From Terebella lapidaria (lineage: Eukaryota > Annelida > Polychaeta > Terebellida > Terebellidae): a stretch of 64,000 nt of DNA. The stretch spans positions 26,220,481 to 26,284,480 of the forward strand of contig OX424561.1 in the NCBI GenBank assembly GCA_949152475.1. The letters are read 5' to 3'. Every line of letters begins with the position of its first letter. Position 1 is the first letter of the stretch. The translations under genes were made by a program, and so were the position numbers. The notes beneath the pieces were generated by a model. That model was not told the origin of the DNA. It ran no database searches and worked only from the letters and a program-made list of their open reading frames with translations. Positions 42,583 through 54,057 of the stretch are shown piece after piece.

Positions 42583-44110
42583 GAATTATGGATGAACTTT
42601 GACCTTGACCCGAAATTTTTTTGCCGAGTCGGCATTTTTCGTTTTCGTCGATATCTCGGAAACGGTGCGTCGTAGAGCGAAACGGACGTTATTTTCGGAC
42701 TCGTCGCACTAGACAAACATGTCTAAGGGGTATTATTGATGAACTTTGACCTTGACCCGAAATTTTTTTGCCGAGTCGGCATTTTTCGTTTTCGTCGTTA
42801 TCTCGGAAACGGTGCGTCGTAGAGCGAAACGGACGTTATTTTCGGACTCGTCGCACTAGACAAACATGTCTAAGGGGTATTATGGATGAACTTTGACCTT
42901 GACCCGAAATTTTTTTGCCGAGTCGGCATTTTTCGTTTTCGTCGATATCTCGGAAACGGTGCGTCGTAGAGCGAAACGGACGTTATTTTCGGACTCGTCG
43001 CACTAGACAAACATGTCTAAGGGGTATTATGGATGAACTTTGACCTTGACCCGAAATTTTTTTGCCGAGTCGGCATTTTTCGTTTTCGTCGATATCTCGG
43101 AAACGGTACGTCGTGGAGCGAAACGGACGTTATTTTCGGACTCGTCGCACTAGACAAACATGTCTAAGGGGTATTATGGATGAACTTTGACCTTGACTCG
43201 AAATTTTTTTGCCGAGTCGGCATTTTTCGTTTCCATCGATATCTCGGAAACGGTGCGTCGTAGAGCGAAACGGACGTTATTTTCGGACTCGTCGCACTAG
43301 ACAAACATGTCTAAGGGGTATTATGGATGAACTTTGACCTTGACCCGAAATTTTTTTGCCGAGTCGGCATTTTTCGTTTTCGTCGATATCTCGGAAACGG
43401 TGCGTCGTAGAGCGAAACGGACGTTATTTTCGGACTCGTCGCACTAGACAAACATGTCTAAGGGGTATTATTGATGAACTTTGACCTTGACCCGAAATTT
43501 TTTTGCCGAGTCAGCATTTTTCGTTTTCGTCGTTATCTCGGAAACGGTGCGTCGTAGAGCGAAACGGACGTTATTTTCGGACTCGTCGCACTAGACAAAC
43601 ATGTCTAAGGGGTATTATGGATGAACTTTGACCTTGACCCGAAATTTTTTTGCCGAGTCGGCATTTTTCGTTTTCGTCGATATCTCGGAAACGGTACGTC
43701 GTGGAGCGAAACGGACGTTATTTTCGGACTCGTCGCACTAGACAAACATGTCTAAGGGGTATTATGGATGAACTTTGACCTTGACTCGAAATTTTTTTGC
43801 CGAGTCGGCATTTTTCGTTTCCGTCGATATCTCGGAAACGGTGCGTCGTAGAGCGAAACGGACGTTATTTTCGGACTCGTCGCACTAGACAAACATGTCT
43901 AAGGGGTATTATGGATGAACTTTGACCTTGACCCGAAATTCTTTTGCCGAGTCGGCATTTTTCGTTTTCGTCGATATCTCGGAAACGGTGCGTCGTAGAG
44001 CGAAACAGACGTTACTTTCGGACTCGTCGCCCTAGACAAACATGTCTAAGGGGTATTATGGATTAACTTTGACCTTGACCCGAAATTTGTCGACATTTTT
44101 CATTTTCGTC
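42583..44110 (+). repeat. 147-bp tandem array, second half (about 10 monomers)
   Basis: It continues the array after the solo LTR. The variants 'ggtacgtcgtggagcg' recur at 43103 and 43691, exactly 588 bp (four monomers) apart, each followed by 'ccttgactcg'. This shows a four-monomer higher-order duplication. The last monomers are more diverged towards the element's 3' end. Confidence 0.95.
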
Positions 44111-45050
44111 GATATCTAGTATTATAAATTATTCATCACACCGAAATGCCTCCAAGGCATCTTTAGGCCTTGACGTCTAGTTTTCAATGAATGTGATGGC
44201 AGATCGCGCGTTGGAATGCAGAGGTTTATTTCACATAGACGAATCCTGCTCCTGAGGGCATTCCCCTGAATTGTACGTAGGGGGAGCAGAGGCTCTACCA
44301 AGCTCACAGAAGTTTCCCACGATCACTGACGAATGCACTCAACATATTCAACAAAGTCCGATTGCATCGTTCGACTTGACCGTCACTTTGCGGGCGGTAG
44401 GGCGTGGTCCGAATTTTCTTGGCGCCCAGAAGGCGTACAACGCTCCGAAATAATGACGACTCAAATTCCGTTCCTTGGTCGCTGTGTATGGCTTTCGGTA
44501 CCCCGTGGTACACGATCCAACGATTCACCAGAACATCGGCGACATTTTTGGCCGTATGGCGGCGGAGCGGGAATGCGTCCGTGTACTGTTTCCACGTCCG
44601 GTAACTTGATGGGTATCTAAGATATCCATGGCAATACGATCAAATGGCGCCCCAGTTGGTAGTTGCGTTAGAGGCGATTTCTTGGGCGCTGGTTTTCCTT
44701 TCCGTGACACACACTGCGGGCAGCGGGCGCACCAGCGGGCAACATCCAAGGCGAGACCTGGCCAGTAAAACCGGCGCTTTCCTCTCTCAACAGTCCGTTG
44801 TATTCCGAGGTGGCCTACGACCTTGAGGTCGTGGAGTTGGTGTAGAACCACCGTTCGTAATGCCGCTGGTAACACAGTTTGTACGACAGTCTGACCAGCT
44901 GGGTCCGGCTTGGTATTTCGTATGAGGACTCCATCCTGTAACACTAACAAAGTCCATCGTGAAACCAAAGTTTTCACTTCCTCACCGTAGCGGGCGACTC
45001 CCTTTGACATGGGTTTCGTTCCGTTCAATACCCACTGTCGTACGACTCCG

Positions 45051-47998
45051 ACACTCGGGTCGACTTGCTGAGCGGCAACAATGTCCGCTGTGGAATAGTC
45101 CGACAACCATTTTTGTCCATTCAATTGTACATCCAACGCTCGCACACGTGCAGCTTGGCGTATGGAGATCATCCGAGATAAGACTGGTGATGTCATAGTA
45201 CCACTGTCCAGGAGGTCTTTCTCGGGTCCGACAGGAACCACCGTAATCCGTCTGACGGGAAGTTCTCCAGAACTTGTTTCCGGGTCAGTGGGTGGAACGA
45301 CTAAGCGTCCAGGGCAGTCCGAATGTTTGCAACTATGGAAACGGGAAAGTCCGTCAGCATTTCCGTGGAGCTTTCCAGGACGATGTTCAATACGAAAGTC
45401 ATATTGCTGCAGTTTGGCTAACCAGCGAGCCAACATACCGTCCGCGTCGTTGTAATTCTTTAACCATCGCGGAGAGCTATGGTCAGTTCGTAACAGGAAT
45501 CTGCGTCCCCACAAATAATGTCGGTAATGCTGAATCATTTCAACAACAGCCAACAGTTCTCTATAGGTCGTACAATAATTCCGTTGCGTGCGGGACAGCG
45601 TCTTGCTTGCAAAGCCAATCGGGATTTCCTTTCCATTGACACGCTGCGAAAGCGCGCCTCCGATGGCGTAACCGCTGGCGTCTGTATCAAGGATGAAATA
45701 ATCGTCCGCATCTTGTGACGGATGGGCGAGCTTGGGGGCCTTGATAAGTGCGTTCTGGAGCCTCCTAAAGGCGTTCCGTTGGGGTGATCCCCACGTGAAG
45801 CGACATTCACCCCGGGTGAGTGCCACCAGAGGTTCATCAAATTCGGCATAGTCTTTTATGAACCTCCTGTGGTAATTGGCAAACCCCAGGAAAGCTCGTA
45901 CGTCCGTAATCTTACAGGGAGTCGGCCATTCCCTAATAGCCTTGACCTTGTTCGGGTCCACCCTGATTCCTTGTCCACTGACGATAAATCCCAGATATAG
46001 GATTTCGCGTTGGAAGAGTTCGCACTTTTTGGGTTGTAAGTGTAACCCGGCAGTTCGTATCCGATCGAGGACCGCTTCCAGATTGGCAAGCGCCTGATCA
46101 AAAGTGCGTCCGTATGCTATCACGTCATCCAGATAGCACATACATCTGGTCCACAGATATCCGCGTAAGATGGTCTCCATGAGACGTTCGAAAGTCGCTG
46201 GCGCGTTGCTCAGTCCGAACGGCATAACTCTGAATTGGTATAGGCCTTTCCGGGTGGCGAAGGCCGTCTTGGGTCGGTCCGTCGGGTCTACTTCGACCTG
46301 CCAGTATCCCGAGGCGAGATCTAAGGCCGAGAAGTAGTTCGCTCCAGCGAGTGCGTCATGCGTGTCTTGAATGTTCGGAAGAGGGTACGAATCTTTCCGT
46401 GTTACGTCATTGAGCAGACGATAGTCCACACAGAATCGTACCTGTCCGTTTTTCTTTCGTACCAACACCACTTGTGAACTCCATGGTGATTCCGAAGGTT
46501 CGATGCATCCAAGTCGCAACATTTTGTCAACTTCCTCATCTATGATGTGTTGTTGCGCTTGGGGTACGCGACGTTGTCGCTGACGAATTGGGGCGCTTGT
46601 ACCCGTGTCGATCCGATGTTGCACTACATGCGTCCGTCCGAGCTGTCCGTCGGGGCACATGAAAGTGTCTCTGTACCGATATACCAAATTGGCACAGCAC
46701 CGTTGCTGTTCAGGTGCTAGTCCGGCACGGTCCACCATCTCCCGTAGGTGTGGCGGGAGGTCTTCGTAATGGTTAACGTTCGTGTGGGGAACTTCCGGTT
46801 CCTCTCCCGACTTCGGCAGAGCGCCCACAATACTGTCAACGGGGCTCGCTATGGCTACCGGATCTGAGCGAGTCAGAGTTACGCCCGTATCCGCGGGGTT
46901 CACCACAGTCACTTTAACACACTTCCGGTTCAATGAGGTCAATGTGCGACCCATAATCAAGTCCGTTTCCTCCGGAAAGTTCGTCAAGGGCTGAATGAGC
47001 CGAGGGTGTTGGCGCACCCTGACCTTTGAGGTCGGTACAAGTTCGACTACGGCCTCGCTGCGTGGCGGTACCATAACGGCTCGACGTACGGCCATGCGTA
47101 CGACATTAGCTTCGAAGTCCTTATATGCAAACAGGATTTCCTTGTTAATTTCGACAGTTCCATCACCGTAATTACCGATGGCTTTCGTTTGTCGGAAGAA
47201 ATTCATGCCCAGAATCATTTCATCATGAATTGCTGCTACACAAAATGTCACTGTCATTTCTTTCGTTCCAACCTTGATCGTAAGGTCTAGAAGTCCGTCG
47301 ATCGGGCTGGAGTCTCCGTTGACATCCCGAATGGTCGCCATGGTCGGGCGTAGAGTGCGCTGTTCGACAGGCACGTGTCGCATCATATCCTTTCGGAGCA
47401 GGGAAACCTGTGCTCCTGAGTCCATTACTGCTTTAAAAGTTCGTTCCCCAACATGCACTGGCAATTTCCAGCACTCATGGGCGGCCAGACTTCGACTGAT
47501 AACAATCGGTCCATCGAGGTCCTCCTCAGGCAGTAGGAATGGAAGTTTCAGTCTTCCCGGCTTGGTTTCAGGTCCCGATGGGAAAGCGTAAAAGCCTCCA
47601 TCATCCGACACCCATTCGATTTCAGACATAGAGTCCGTTCCGGTATCGCCCGTGGTACGTGTCGACACCCCTTCGTGACTATCAGTCCGTGATGGCCTGC
47701 GTGGCAATGGTTCCAACACCCCTTCGTGGAGGGATTCCGTACCTGAAGTTGACGAAGCACACTTGGCGCACACCCCTTCGCGGAGCGGAAGGGCCCGTGA
47801 TGTCGGTGCCAGTTTGGGTGGCGTCGTGTTCGTAGCCGTGGACACAACCACTGGTTTGGAGCTTTGAGAATGACTCGTGTTAACGGAAGGTCCTTGCTCC
47901 GCAGTTCCTTCCTCTCTTAGTTTGACGGCCTGGCCTGTGGTGGTGGCTGGGTCGGTGGCGTCGTAGCCATTGGCTGAGAGTTCGAGTTCGGTATACCG
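45051..47998 (-). repeat. Tandem duplication unit 1 (2948 bp) within Gypsy A
   Basis: The segment beginning ACACTCGGGTCG at 45051 recurs at 47999, a period of 2948 bp. The two units are almost identical, with only scattered substitutions, so the duplication is very recent. It covers the gag/pol boundary through RNase H. Confidence 0.9.
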
Positions 47999-50946
47999 AC
48001 ACTCGGGTCGACTTGCTGAGCGGCAACAATGTCCGCTGTGGAATAGTCCGACAACCATTTTTGTCCATTCAATTGTACATCCAACGCTCGCACACGTGCA
48101 GCTTGGCGTATGGAGATCATCTGAGATAAGACTGGTGATGTCATAGTACCACTGTCCAGGAGTTCTTTCTCGGGTCCGACAGGAACCACCGTAATCCGTC
48201 TGACGGGAAGTTCTCCAGAACTTGTTTCCGGGTCAGTGGGTGGAACGACTAAGCGTCCAGGGCAGTCCGAATGTTTGCAACTATGGAAACGGGAAAGTCC
48301 GTCAGCATTTCCGTGGAGCTTTCCAGGACGATGTTCAATACGAAAGTCATATTGCTGCAGTTTGGCTAACCAGCGAGCCAACATACCGTCCGCGTCGTTG
48401 TAATTCTTTAACCATCGCGGAGAGCTATGGTCAGTTCGTAACAGGAATCTGCGTCCCCACAAATAATGTCGGTAATGCTGAATCATTTCAACAACAGCCA
48501 ACAGTTCTCTATAGGTCGTACAATAATTCCGTTGCGTGCGGGACAGCGTCTTGCTTGCAAAGCCAATCGGGATTTCCTTTCCATTGACACGCTGTGAAAG
48601 CGCGCCTCCGATGGCGTAACCGCTGGCGTCTGTATCAAGGATGAAATAATCGTCCGCATCTTGTGACGGATGGGCGAGCTTGGGGGCCTTGATAAGTGCG
48701 TTCTGGAGCCTCCTAAAGGCGTTCCGTTGGGGTGATCCCCACGTGAAGCGACATTCACCCCGGGTGAGTGCCACCAGAGGTTCAGCAAATTCGGCATAGT
48801 CTTTTATGAACCTCCTGTGGTAATTGGCAAACCCCAGGAAAGCTCGTACGTCCGTAATCTTACAGGGAGTCGGCCATTCCCTAATAGCCTTGACCTTGTT
48901 CGGGTCCACCCTGATTCCTTGTCCACTGACGATAAATCCCAGATATAGGATTTCGCGTTGGAAGAGTTCGCACTTTTTGGGTTGTAAGTGTAACCCGGCA
49001 GATCGTATCCGATCGAGGACCGCTTCCAGATTGGCAAGCGCCTGATCAAAAGTGCGTCCGTATGCTATCACGTCATCCAGATAGCACATACATCTGGTCC
49101 ACAGATATCCGCGTAAGATGGTCTCCATGAGACGTTCAAAAGTCGCTGGCGCGTTGCTCAGTCCGAACGGCATAACCCTGAATTGGTATAGGCCTTTCCG
49201 GGTGGCGAAGGCCGTCTTGGGTCGGTCCGTCGGGTCTACTTCGACCTGCCAGTATCCCGAGGCGAGATCTAAGGCCGAGAAGTAGTTCGCTCCAGCGAGT
49301 GCGTCATGCGTGTCTTGAATGTTCGGAAGAGGGTACGAATCTTTCCGTGTTACGTCATTGAGCAGACGATAGTCCACACAGAATCGTACCTGTCCGTTTT
49401 TCTTTCGTACCAACACCACTTGTGAACTCCATGGTGATTCCGAAGGTTCGATGCATCCAAGTCGCAACATTTTGTCAACTTCCTCATCTATGATGTGTTG
49501 TTGCGCTTGGGGTACGCGACGTTGTCGCTGACGAATTGGGGCGCTTGTACCCGTGTCGATCCGATGTTGCACTACATGCGTCCGTCCGAGCTGTCCGTCG
49601 GGGCACATGAAAGTGTCTCTGTACCGATATACCAAATTGGCACAGCACCGTTGCTGTTCAGGTGCTAGTCCGGCACGGTCCACCATCTCCCGTAGGTGTG
49701 GCGGGAGGTCTTCGTAATGGTTAACGTTCGTGTGGGGAACTTCCGGTTCCTCTCCCGACTTCGGCAGAGCGCCCACAATACTGTCAACGGGGCTCGCTAT
49801 GGCTACCGGATCTGAGCGAGTCAGAGTTACGCCCGTATCCGCGGGGTTCACCACAGTCACTTTAACACACTTCCGGTTCAATGAGGTCAATGTGCGACCC
49901 ATAATCAAGTCCGTTTCCTCCGGAAAGTTCGTCAAGGGCTGAATGAGCCGAGGGTGTTGGCGCACCCTGACCTTTGAGGTCGGTACAAGTTCGACTACGG
50001 CCTCGCTGCGTGGCGGTACCATAACGGCTCGACGTACGGCCATGCGTACGACATTTGCTTCGAAGTCCTTATATGCAAACAGGATTTCCTTGTTAATTTC
50101 GACAGTTCCATCACCGTAATTACCGATGGCTTTCGTTTGTCGGAAGAAATTCATGCCCAGAATCATTTCATCATGAATTGCTGCTACACAAAATGTCACT
50201 GTCATTTCTTTCGTTCCGACCTTGATCGTAAGGTCTAGAAGTCCGTCGATCGGGCTGGAGTCTCCGTTGACATCCCGAATGGTCGCCATGGTCGGGCGTA
50301 GAGTGCGCTGTTCGACAGGCACGTGTCGCATCATATCCTTTCGGAGCAGGGAAACCTGTGCTCCTGAGTCCATTACTGCTTTAAAAGTTCGTTCCCCAAC
50401 ATGCACTGGCAATTTCCAGCACTCATGGGCGGCCAGACTTCGACTGATAACAATCGGTCCATCGAGGTCCTCCTCAGGCAGTAGGAATGGAAGTTTCAGT
50501 CTTCCCGGCTTGGTTTCAGGTCCCGATGGGAAAGCGTAAAAGCCTCCATCATCCGACACCCATTCGATTTCAGACATAGAGTCCGTTCCGGTATCGCCCG
50601 TGGTATGTGTCGACACCCCTTCGTGACTATCAGTCCGTGATGGCCTGCGCGGCAATGGTTCCAACACCCCTTCGTGGAGGGATTCCGTACCTGAAGTTGA
50701 CGAAGCACACTTGGCGCACACCCCTTCGCGGAGCAGAAGGGCCCGTGATGTCGGTGCCAGTTTGGGTGGCGTCGTGTTCGTAGCCGTGGACACAACCACT
50801 GGTTTGGAGCTTTGAGAATGACTCGTGTTAACGGAAGGTCCTTGCTCCGCAGTTCCTTCCTCTCTTAGTTTGACGGCCTGGCCTGTGGTGGTGGCTGGGT
50901 CGGTGGCGTCGTAGCCATTGGCTGAGAGTTCGAGTTCGGTATACCG
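47999..50946 (-). repeat. Tandem duplication unit 2 (2948 bp) within Gypsy A
   Basis: The second copy of the unit at 45051-47998, adjoining the gag ORF. The long frame at 47917-50799 lies mostly in this unit. Confidence 0.9.
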
Positions 50947-52742
50947 ATCTGTCCGTTATTCCGATTTGCGCCAGGGCGTGGCGGGAACGGTTTCATTCCG
51001 TTTCGTACCAATATGTCCTTCAAACGGAAACACCGTATCCATCTGTGTCCCGGTTTCTTGCAGAAGAAACATATTTCAGTTCGACCTTGAGGCGTAGGAC
51101 GGTCGCCACGAGCCTGAGCGATAGCTCGAAGAACAGAGTATAGTGCGTCCTCACCATATTGTCCGCACTCATCACTAACAACACACTGGAACGCTTCCGC
51201 GACCCATTCGCGGGAGCAGGAAGGGACGGAATGTTCTTCACACCCTTGCAGTCCGGTCGTGTCGCTATCGGCAGGGTTGTAGTATGCAGCGATCTGATCG
51301 GGAGTTGGTGTATCCCAATGGTTCAACTGTCCGATCGCACATGAAAGTTCGTCGTTCGCTTCCTTGTCATCTGCATACCCGTGGTAGGTAGCGTCCGCTT
51401 GGCGGGTACCGTGGGGCCGATCTCTCTTGGTCCGCTGCTGGCGACTCTCCGCTTTCAGTACAGCCGTGAGGGCATCGCTGTACGAAGTAAAGGTCAATAC
51501 ACAAAGTCTATCCGCAATATGGTCAGGCTGACCATTGACAAATTGCGAAGTAATAGTTCGTTGGAGAAACTCAGGCGTGACGTCATCAAACACCTGTTCC
51601 GCTATGGCTTGTAACCGTTCAAGGAAATGTTCGGCATCCTCTTTCCGTTCGCGCTTCAAGAACGGAAAGTTGTCACGTTTCGACTGTCGGCGGGCGGCGG
51701 GTTCCCACCCTTCCAGGAGACGACGTCGGAATTCATCCCAAGGCGTGTTGAATGGAATGTTCAGAGCGATTGCTTCCGCTCGTCCGCGTAACATACTACG
51801 GAATGTCGTAGTTTTGTTCAGGTCTGTGTACGTGATTGCAGCCGTAAACTGTTCGAAGCTGCGGAGGTACTGGTTCAGATTACCCTCCTTGAACGTGGCT
51901 CGCCACTGTGCTGGTTTGGCAGTGCTCAGCGCTAGCGTCGGGATGACGGGCGCTTGTGATGCCGCTGTCGTAGCGCTGGCGGTCGTCGTAGAAACGGCGG
52001 GAGTTGGTGGCGTGACCTCCGTGGTCGGTGCGGCAGTGGTCGTGGTGACCGGTACGACGTATGGCGTGGCGTCGGGTGCGGGCGGATAGCCAGCGTGATT
52101 TGGCAACGGCGCGGTTTGGGAGACCGGTCCGTATGGCGGCGACATTTCCGGCATTCCGTATGACGGAGTTGGGTGTGACATTTGTGGGAACTGATATCCT
52201 GAACCAGGAGCGTACACACTTGGAACTGCTACTCCAGGGTTTTGTGGCACAATTCCCAGATTGGACACTATTCCGCGATTGTACGCGGCGACACCGTACG
52301 CTGGTACTCCATGGTTTGATACAGCTACTCCCCCATGATTGGGTACTGCTATTCCCCCATGATTGTGCATGGGCACCGCATTTCCATAGTTCGATACTGC
52401 TACTCCCCCATGATTGTGCATGGGCACCGCATTTCCATGGTTGGGCACGTAGCCGTGTGAGGCAGAATGTTCCGCTGGTAGCGACGGTTCGCCGTTCGAT
52501 GGTCCGATGTTGACTACCGGTGGTGGTAGATGCGCAGGGTGCGTGTTTTCGCTGGTGTCGGAGATCAGTACTCCGATGTTGCGTGGTCGGCGATCAGTGG
52601 TGTCGCTGGTGTATCGGACCTCCGATCTCGGTGCGGGTGCGTGGAATCGTGTCGGCGGGTCGTTCGTCTGGGCGCGTTGAACCTGGGACGGCCGCTGGGG
52701 TACTCTCGGTGGCGGCTCTTCTCCGGTTCGGCAGGTGGACAT
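50865..52742 (-). CDS. Gypsy A gag ORF (625 codons)
   Basis: The N-terminal half is Pro/His/Asn/Gly-rich with short repeats built on NHGGVAV. The centre (about residues 275-440) looks like a Ty3/Gypsy capsid: WRATFKEGNLNQYLRSFEQF, then FRSMLRGRAEAIAL, then FPFLKRERKEDAEHFLERL. Near the C terminus is a CCHC zinc knuckle, CFFCKKPGHRWIRC. Same orientation as pol and directly upstream of it. A fossil gag whose frame looks whole. Confidence 0.8.
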   Translation of the reverse strand: MSTCRTGEEPPPRVPQRPSQVQRAQTNDPPTRFHAPAPRSEVRYTSDTTDRRPRNIGVLISDTSENTHPAHLPPPVVNIGPSNGEPSLPAEHSASHGYVPNHGNAVPMHNHGGVAVSNYGNAVPMHNHGGIAVPNHGGVAVSNHGVPAYGVAAYNRGIVSNLGIVPQNPGVAVPSVYAPGSGYQFPQMSHPTPSYGMPEMSPPYGPVSQTAPLPNHAGYPPAPDATPYVVPVTTTTAAPTTEVTPPTPAVSTTTASATTAASQAPVIPTLALSTAKPAQWRATFKEGNLNQYLRSFEQFTAAITYTDLNKTTTFRSMLRGRAEAIALNIPFNTPWDEFRRRLLEGWEPAARRQSKRDNFPFLKRERKEDAEHFLERLQAIAEQVFDDVTPEFLQRTITSQFVNGQPDHIADRLCVLTFTSYSDALTAVLKAESRQQRTKRDRPHGTRQADATYHGYADDKEANDELSCAIGQLNHWDTPTPDQIAAYYNPADSDTTGLQGCEEHSVPSCSREWVAEAFQCVVSDECGQYGEDALYSVLRAIAQARGDRPTPQGRTEICFFCKKPGHRWIRCFRLKDILVRNGMKPFPPRPGANRNNGQIGIPNSNSQPMATTPPTQPPPQARPSN

Positions 52743-53425
52743 CCGGCAGCTCTCCCGTGACGACTGGGTCGGCGGGTACTCTAGAGTACACCGGCGGGGT
52801 TCGGTCTGGTCGCGTCATTGTGTGGATCGTTACCGATGGGCGCGACATTACATTGTCGTGTCGCGGATACAGTTCAGCACGCGTATCCGATTCATGCGAC
52901 CATTGTTGGACACGCGACCGACTCGGCGGGTGCGTTAACATTGAATTGTCATAGTTCGTTGGGCGTACACTCACCGACTTGGGTAGCGGGTCGGTATTGG
53001 GTTGGCGCTGGAAGCGCGCATAGTCCGTTTCACTTCCGTCGCTTGGTCGCGACCTATGACCGCGCATGCGCGTCAAGGATTTCTGTCACCGTGCGCGACG
53101 GCTGGTACGGGTCACCGTCCAACAGTTCTTCGAGGTTACTATCGGCTCGCATCCAGTCCGGCATGTACTCTACGGATGCCGCCGACGATAATTCGTACAG
53201 TTCGTTTGGCGGTTGTACTTGTGATAGCGTAATAGTATCGCTCATCGCCACTGATCTTGGTCGTGCAGTGCGCTGGTTCGACTGGACCGGATTCATCGTC
53301 ACCTCATCTTCCGGGCTTGGTCCGATCGGGTTCCGAGTCGTAGATCGGGTATTCATTGGAAGTTCGTACGTCGGGATAGTTCGTAAGGCGAGAACTGGCC
53401 TTCGCTATCCTGGTCACGGCACCAA
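52743..53425 (-). other. Gypsy A leader with primer-binding site
   Basis: The untranslated leader between the LTR and gag. Next to the LTR, the minus strand reads TTGGTGCCGTGACCAGG (53409-53425), starting with the TGG typical of a tRNA 3'-end complement, hence a primer-binding site. The ORFs in this stretch, on both strands, have no recognisable domain. Confidence 0.65.
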
Positions 53426-54057
53426 TGTGACGGAATAGTGGAGTTCTTCGGGCGGCTATTACGCCCACTGATCGAATAGTTCGATGTATGTTGTGCGTTG
53501 ACACACCAACAGGAAGTCTGACGTAAATTTCAACAATATCCGAGTTTATTAGGATGATTTTGGTCCGATGTACGATCACTCTCACACTCAATCGTAAACC
53601 CCACAATAGTCCGAAGTATTTAATAGTCTATTATGAATTTGATAGCTTCTGATAACAATATTTGGCGTAGTACCTCTCAATCCAACTTCTCTATCCAACT
53701 CTCAGAATCAAGTGTGTTATTACAACTGACTTGTCCGTGGGAAAGCGCGGGGCTAAGTCTATGATGTGAGTGGATTTTCCCGCGTAATGTGGCAGGTGTT
53801 CATGTAAATGGCGGGAAAGTGATGTCATGTCTGTGTGGGCGGAGTCATGTGTCTGGGAATGTGGTGATTGGTGGGATTGTTGAAAGTGATAACGTGAGCA
53901 GTGTTGTTTACATGTAGAAGTAGTGCGAGGACGGTGCGTGCCCGGTGACGTAAGGTAAGGAAGTATGAAGTCATGTGATGAATCTGTGCCGTGTATGTCG
54001 AGTGGGAGAATGTGTCAGGGACGGGTTTCGGGCCATAACAGTCATAAATATTCTACA
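53426..54057 (-). repeat. Complete LTR of Gypsy A (632 bp)
   Basis: It has TG...CA ends on either strand (plus strand TGTGACGG...ATTCTACA). On the minus strand a TATTAAATA box (53617-53625) precedes AATAAA (53545-53550) by about 70 bp, as expected for promoter then polyadenylation signal. The left-hand 250 bp of U3 is shared with 34431-34680. Confidence 0.8.

Larger units (their letters stand above)
38862..44180 (+). mobile_element. 147-bp-satellite Helitron/Helentron-like element B
   Basis: The ends match element A: TTAAGGCATTTCGG at 38862, and CCGAAATGCCT (44141-44151) plus a 3' hairpin and CTAG at 44177-44180. The 5' block with the 'ttggttttcggacgataac' units (38935-39570) precedes about 21 monomers of 147 bp, split by a solo LTR at 41185-42577. 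It lies within the bounds of Gypsy A. The homogeneous monomers, with the 'gcactagac' variant, imply recent array expansion. Non-coding. Confidence 0.7.
44304..50946 (-). pseudogene. Gypsy A pol region (protease, RT, RNase H, integrase), broken
   Basis: Minus-strand domains in order are an aspartic protease (VMDSGAQVSLL), RT (RFCVDYRLLND, then CYLDDVIAYG), RNase H (FILDTDASGYAIGGALS, ending in GNADGLSR) and integrase. The integrase has an HH-CC zinc region (VVGHLGIQRT, then CARCPQC) and a DDE core (AMDILD, SDQGTEFES, RPQSDGQVER). The protease to RNase H segment is present twice through a 2.95-kb tandem duplication. The family is Ty3/Gypsy. The region is broken, as described for the whole element. 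Confidence 0.85.
34431..54057 (-). mobile_element. Ty3/Gypsy LTR retrotransposon (Gypsy A), young but broken, with inserted elements
   Basis: Minus-strand order: LTR (53426-54057), primer-binding site, gag (50865-52742), pol with a tandemly duplicated segment (44304-50946), an inserted 5.3-kb satellite element (38862-44180), two extra ORFs (35306-37998), a purine-rich tract next to 34681, and a partial second LTR (34431-34680). The two LTRs differ at only 4 of 250 compared positions, so the element is young. The coding part is richer in GC, and in the word 'gtccg', than the surroundings. It is broken: roughly three to five interruptions besides the insertions. Whether all parts between the LTRs belong to a single insertion is inferred from orientation and composition. 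Confidence 0.75.

Noticed and set aside
27373-44180. CRISPR-like array
   Set aside because: Repeats are contiguous 147-bp monomers without unique spacers, in a eukaryotic transposon setting.
45162-48587. Plus-strand frames of 79-121 codons, present twice
   Set aside because: They are antisense to the Gypsy A pol on the minus strand and are duplicated only because the tandem unit is duplicated.
51535-53438. Plus-strand frames of 150-206 codons opposite the gag and leader
   Set aside because: They are shadows of the GC-rich gag ORF and the leader. No domain, start context or splice sites.
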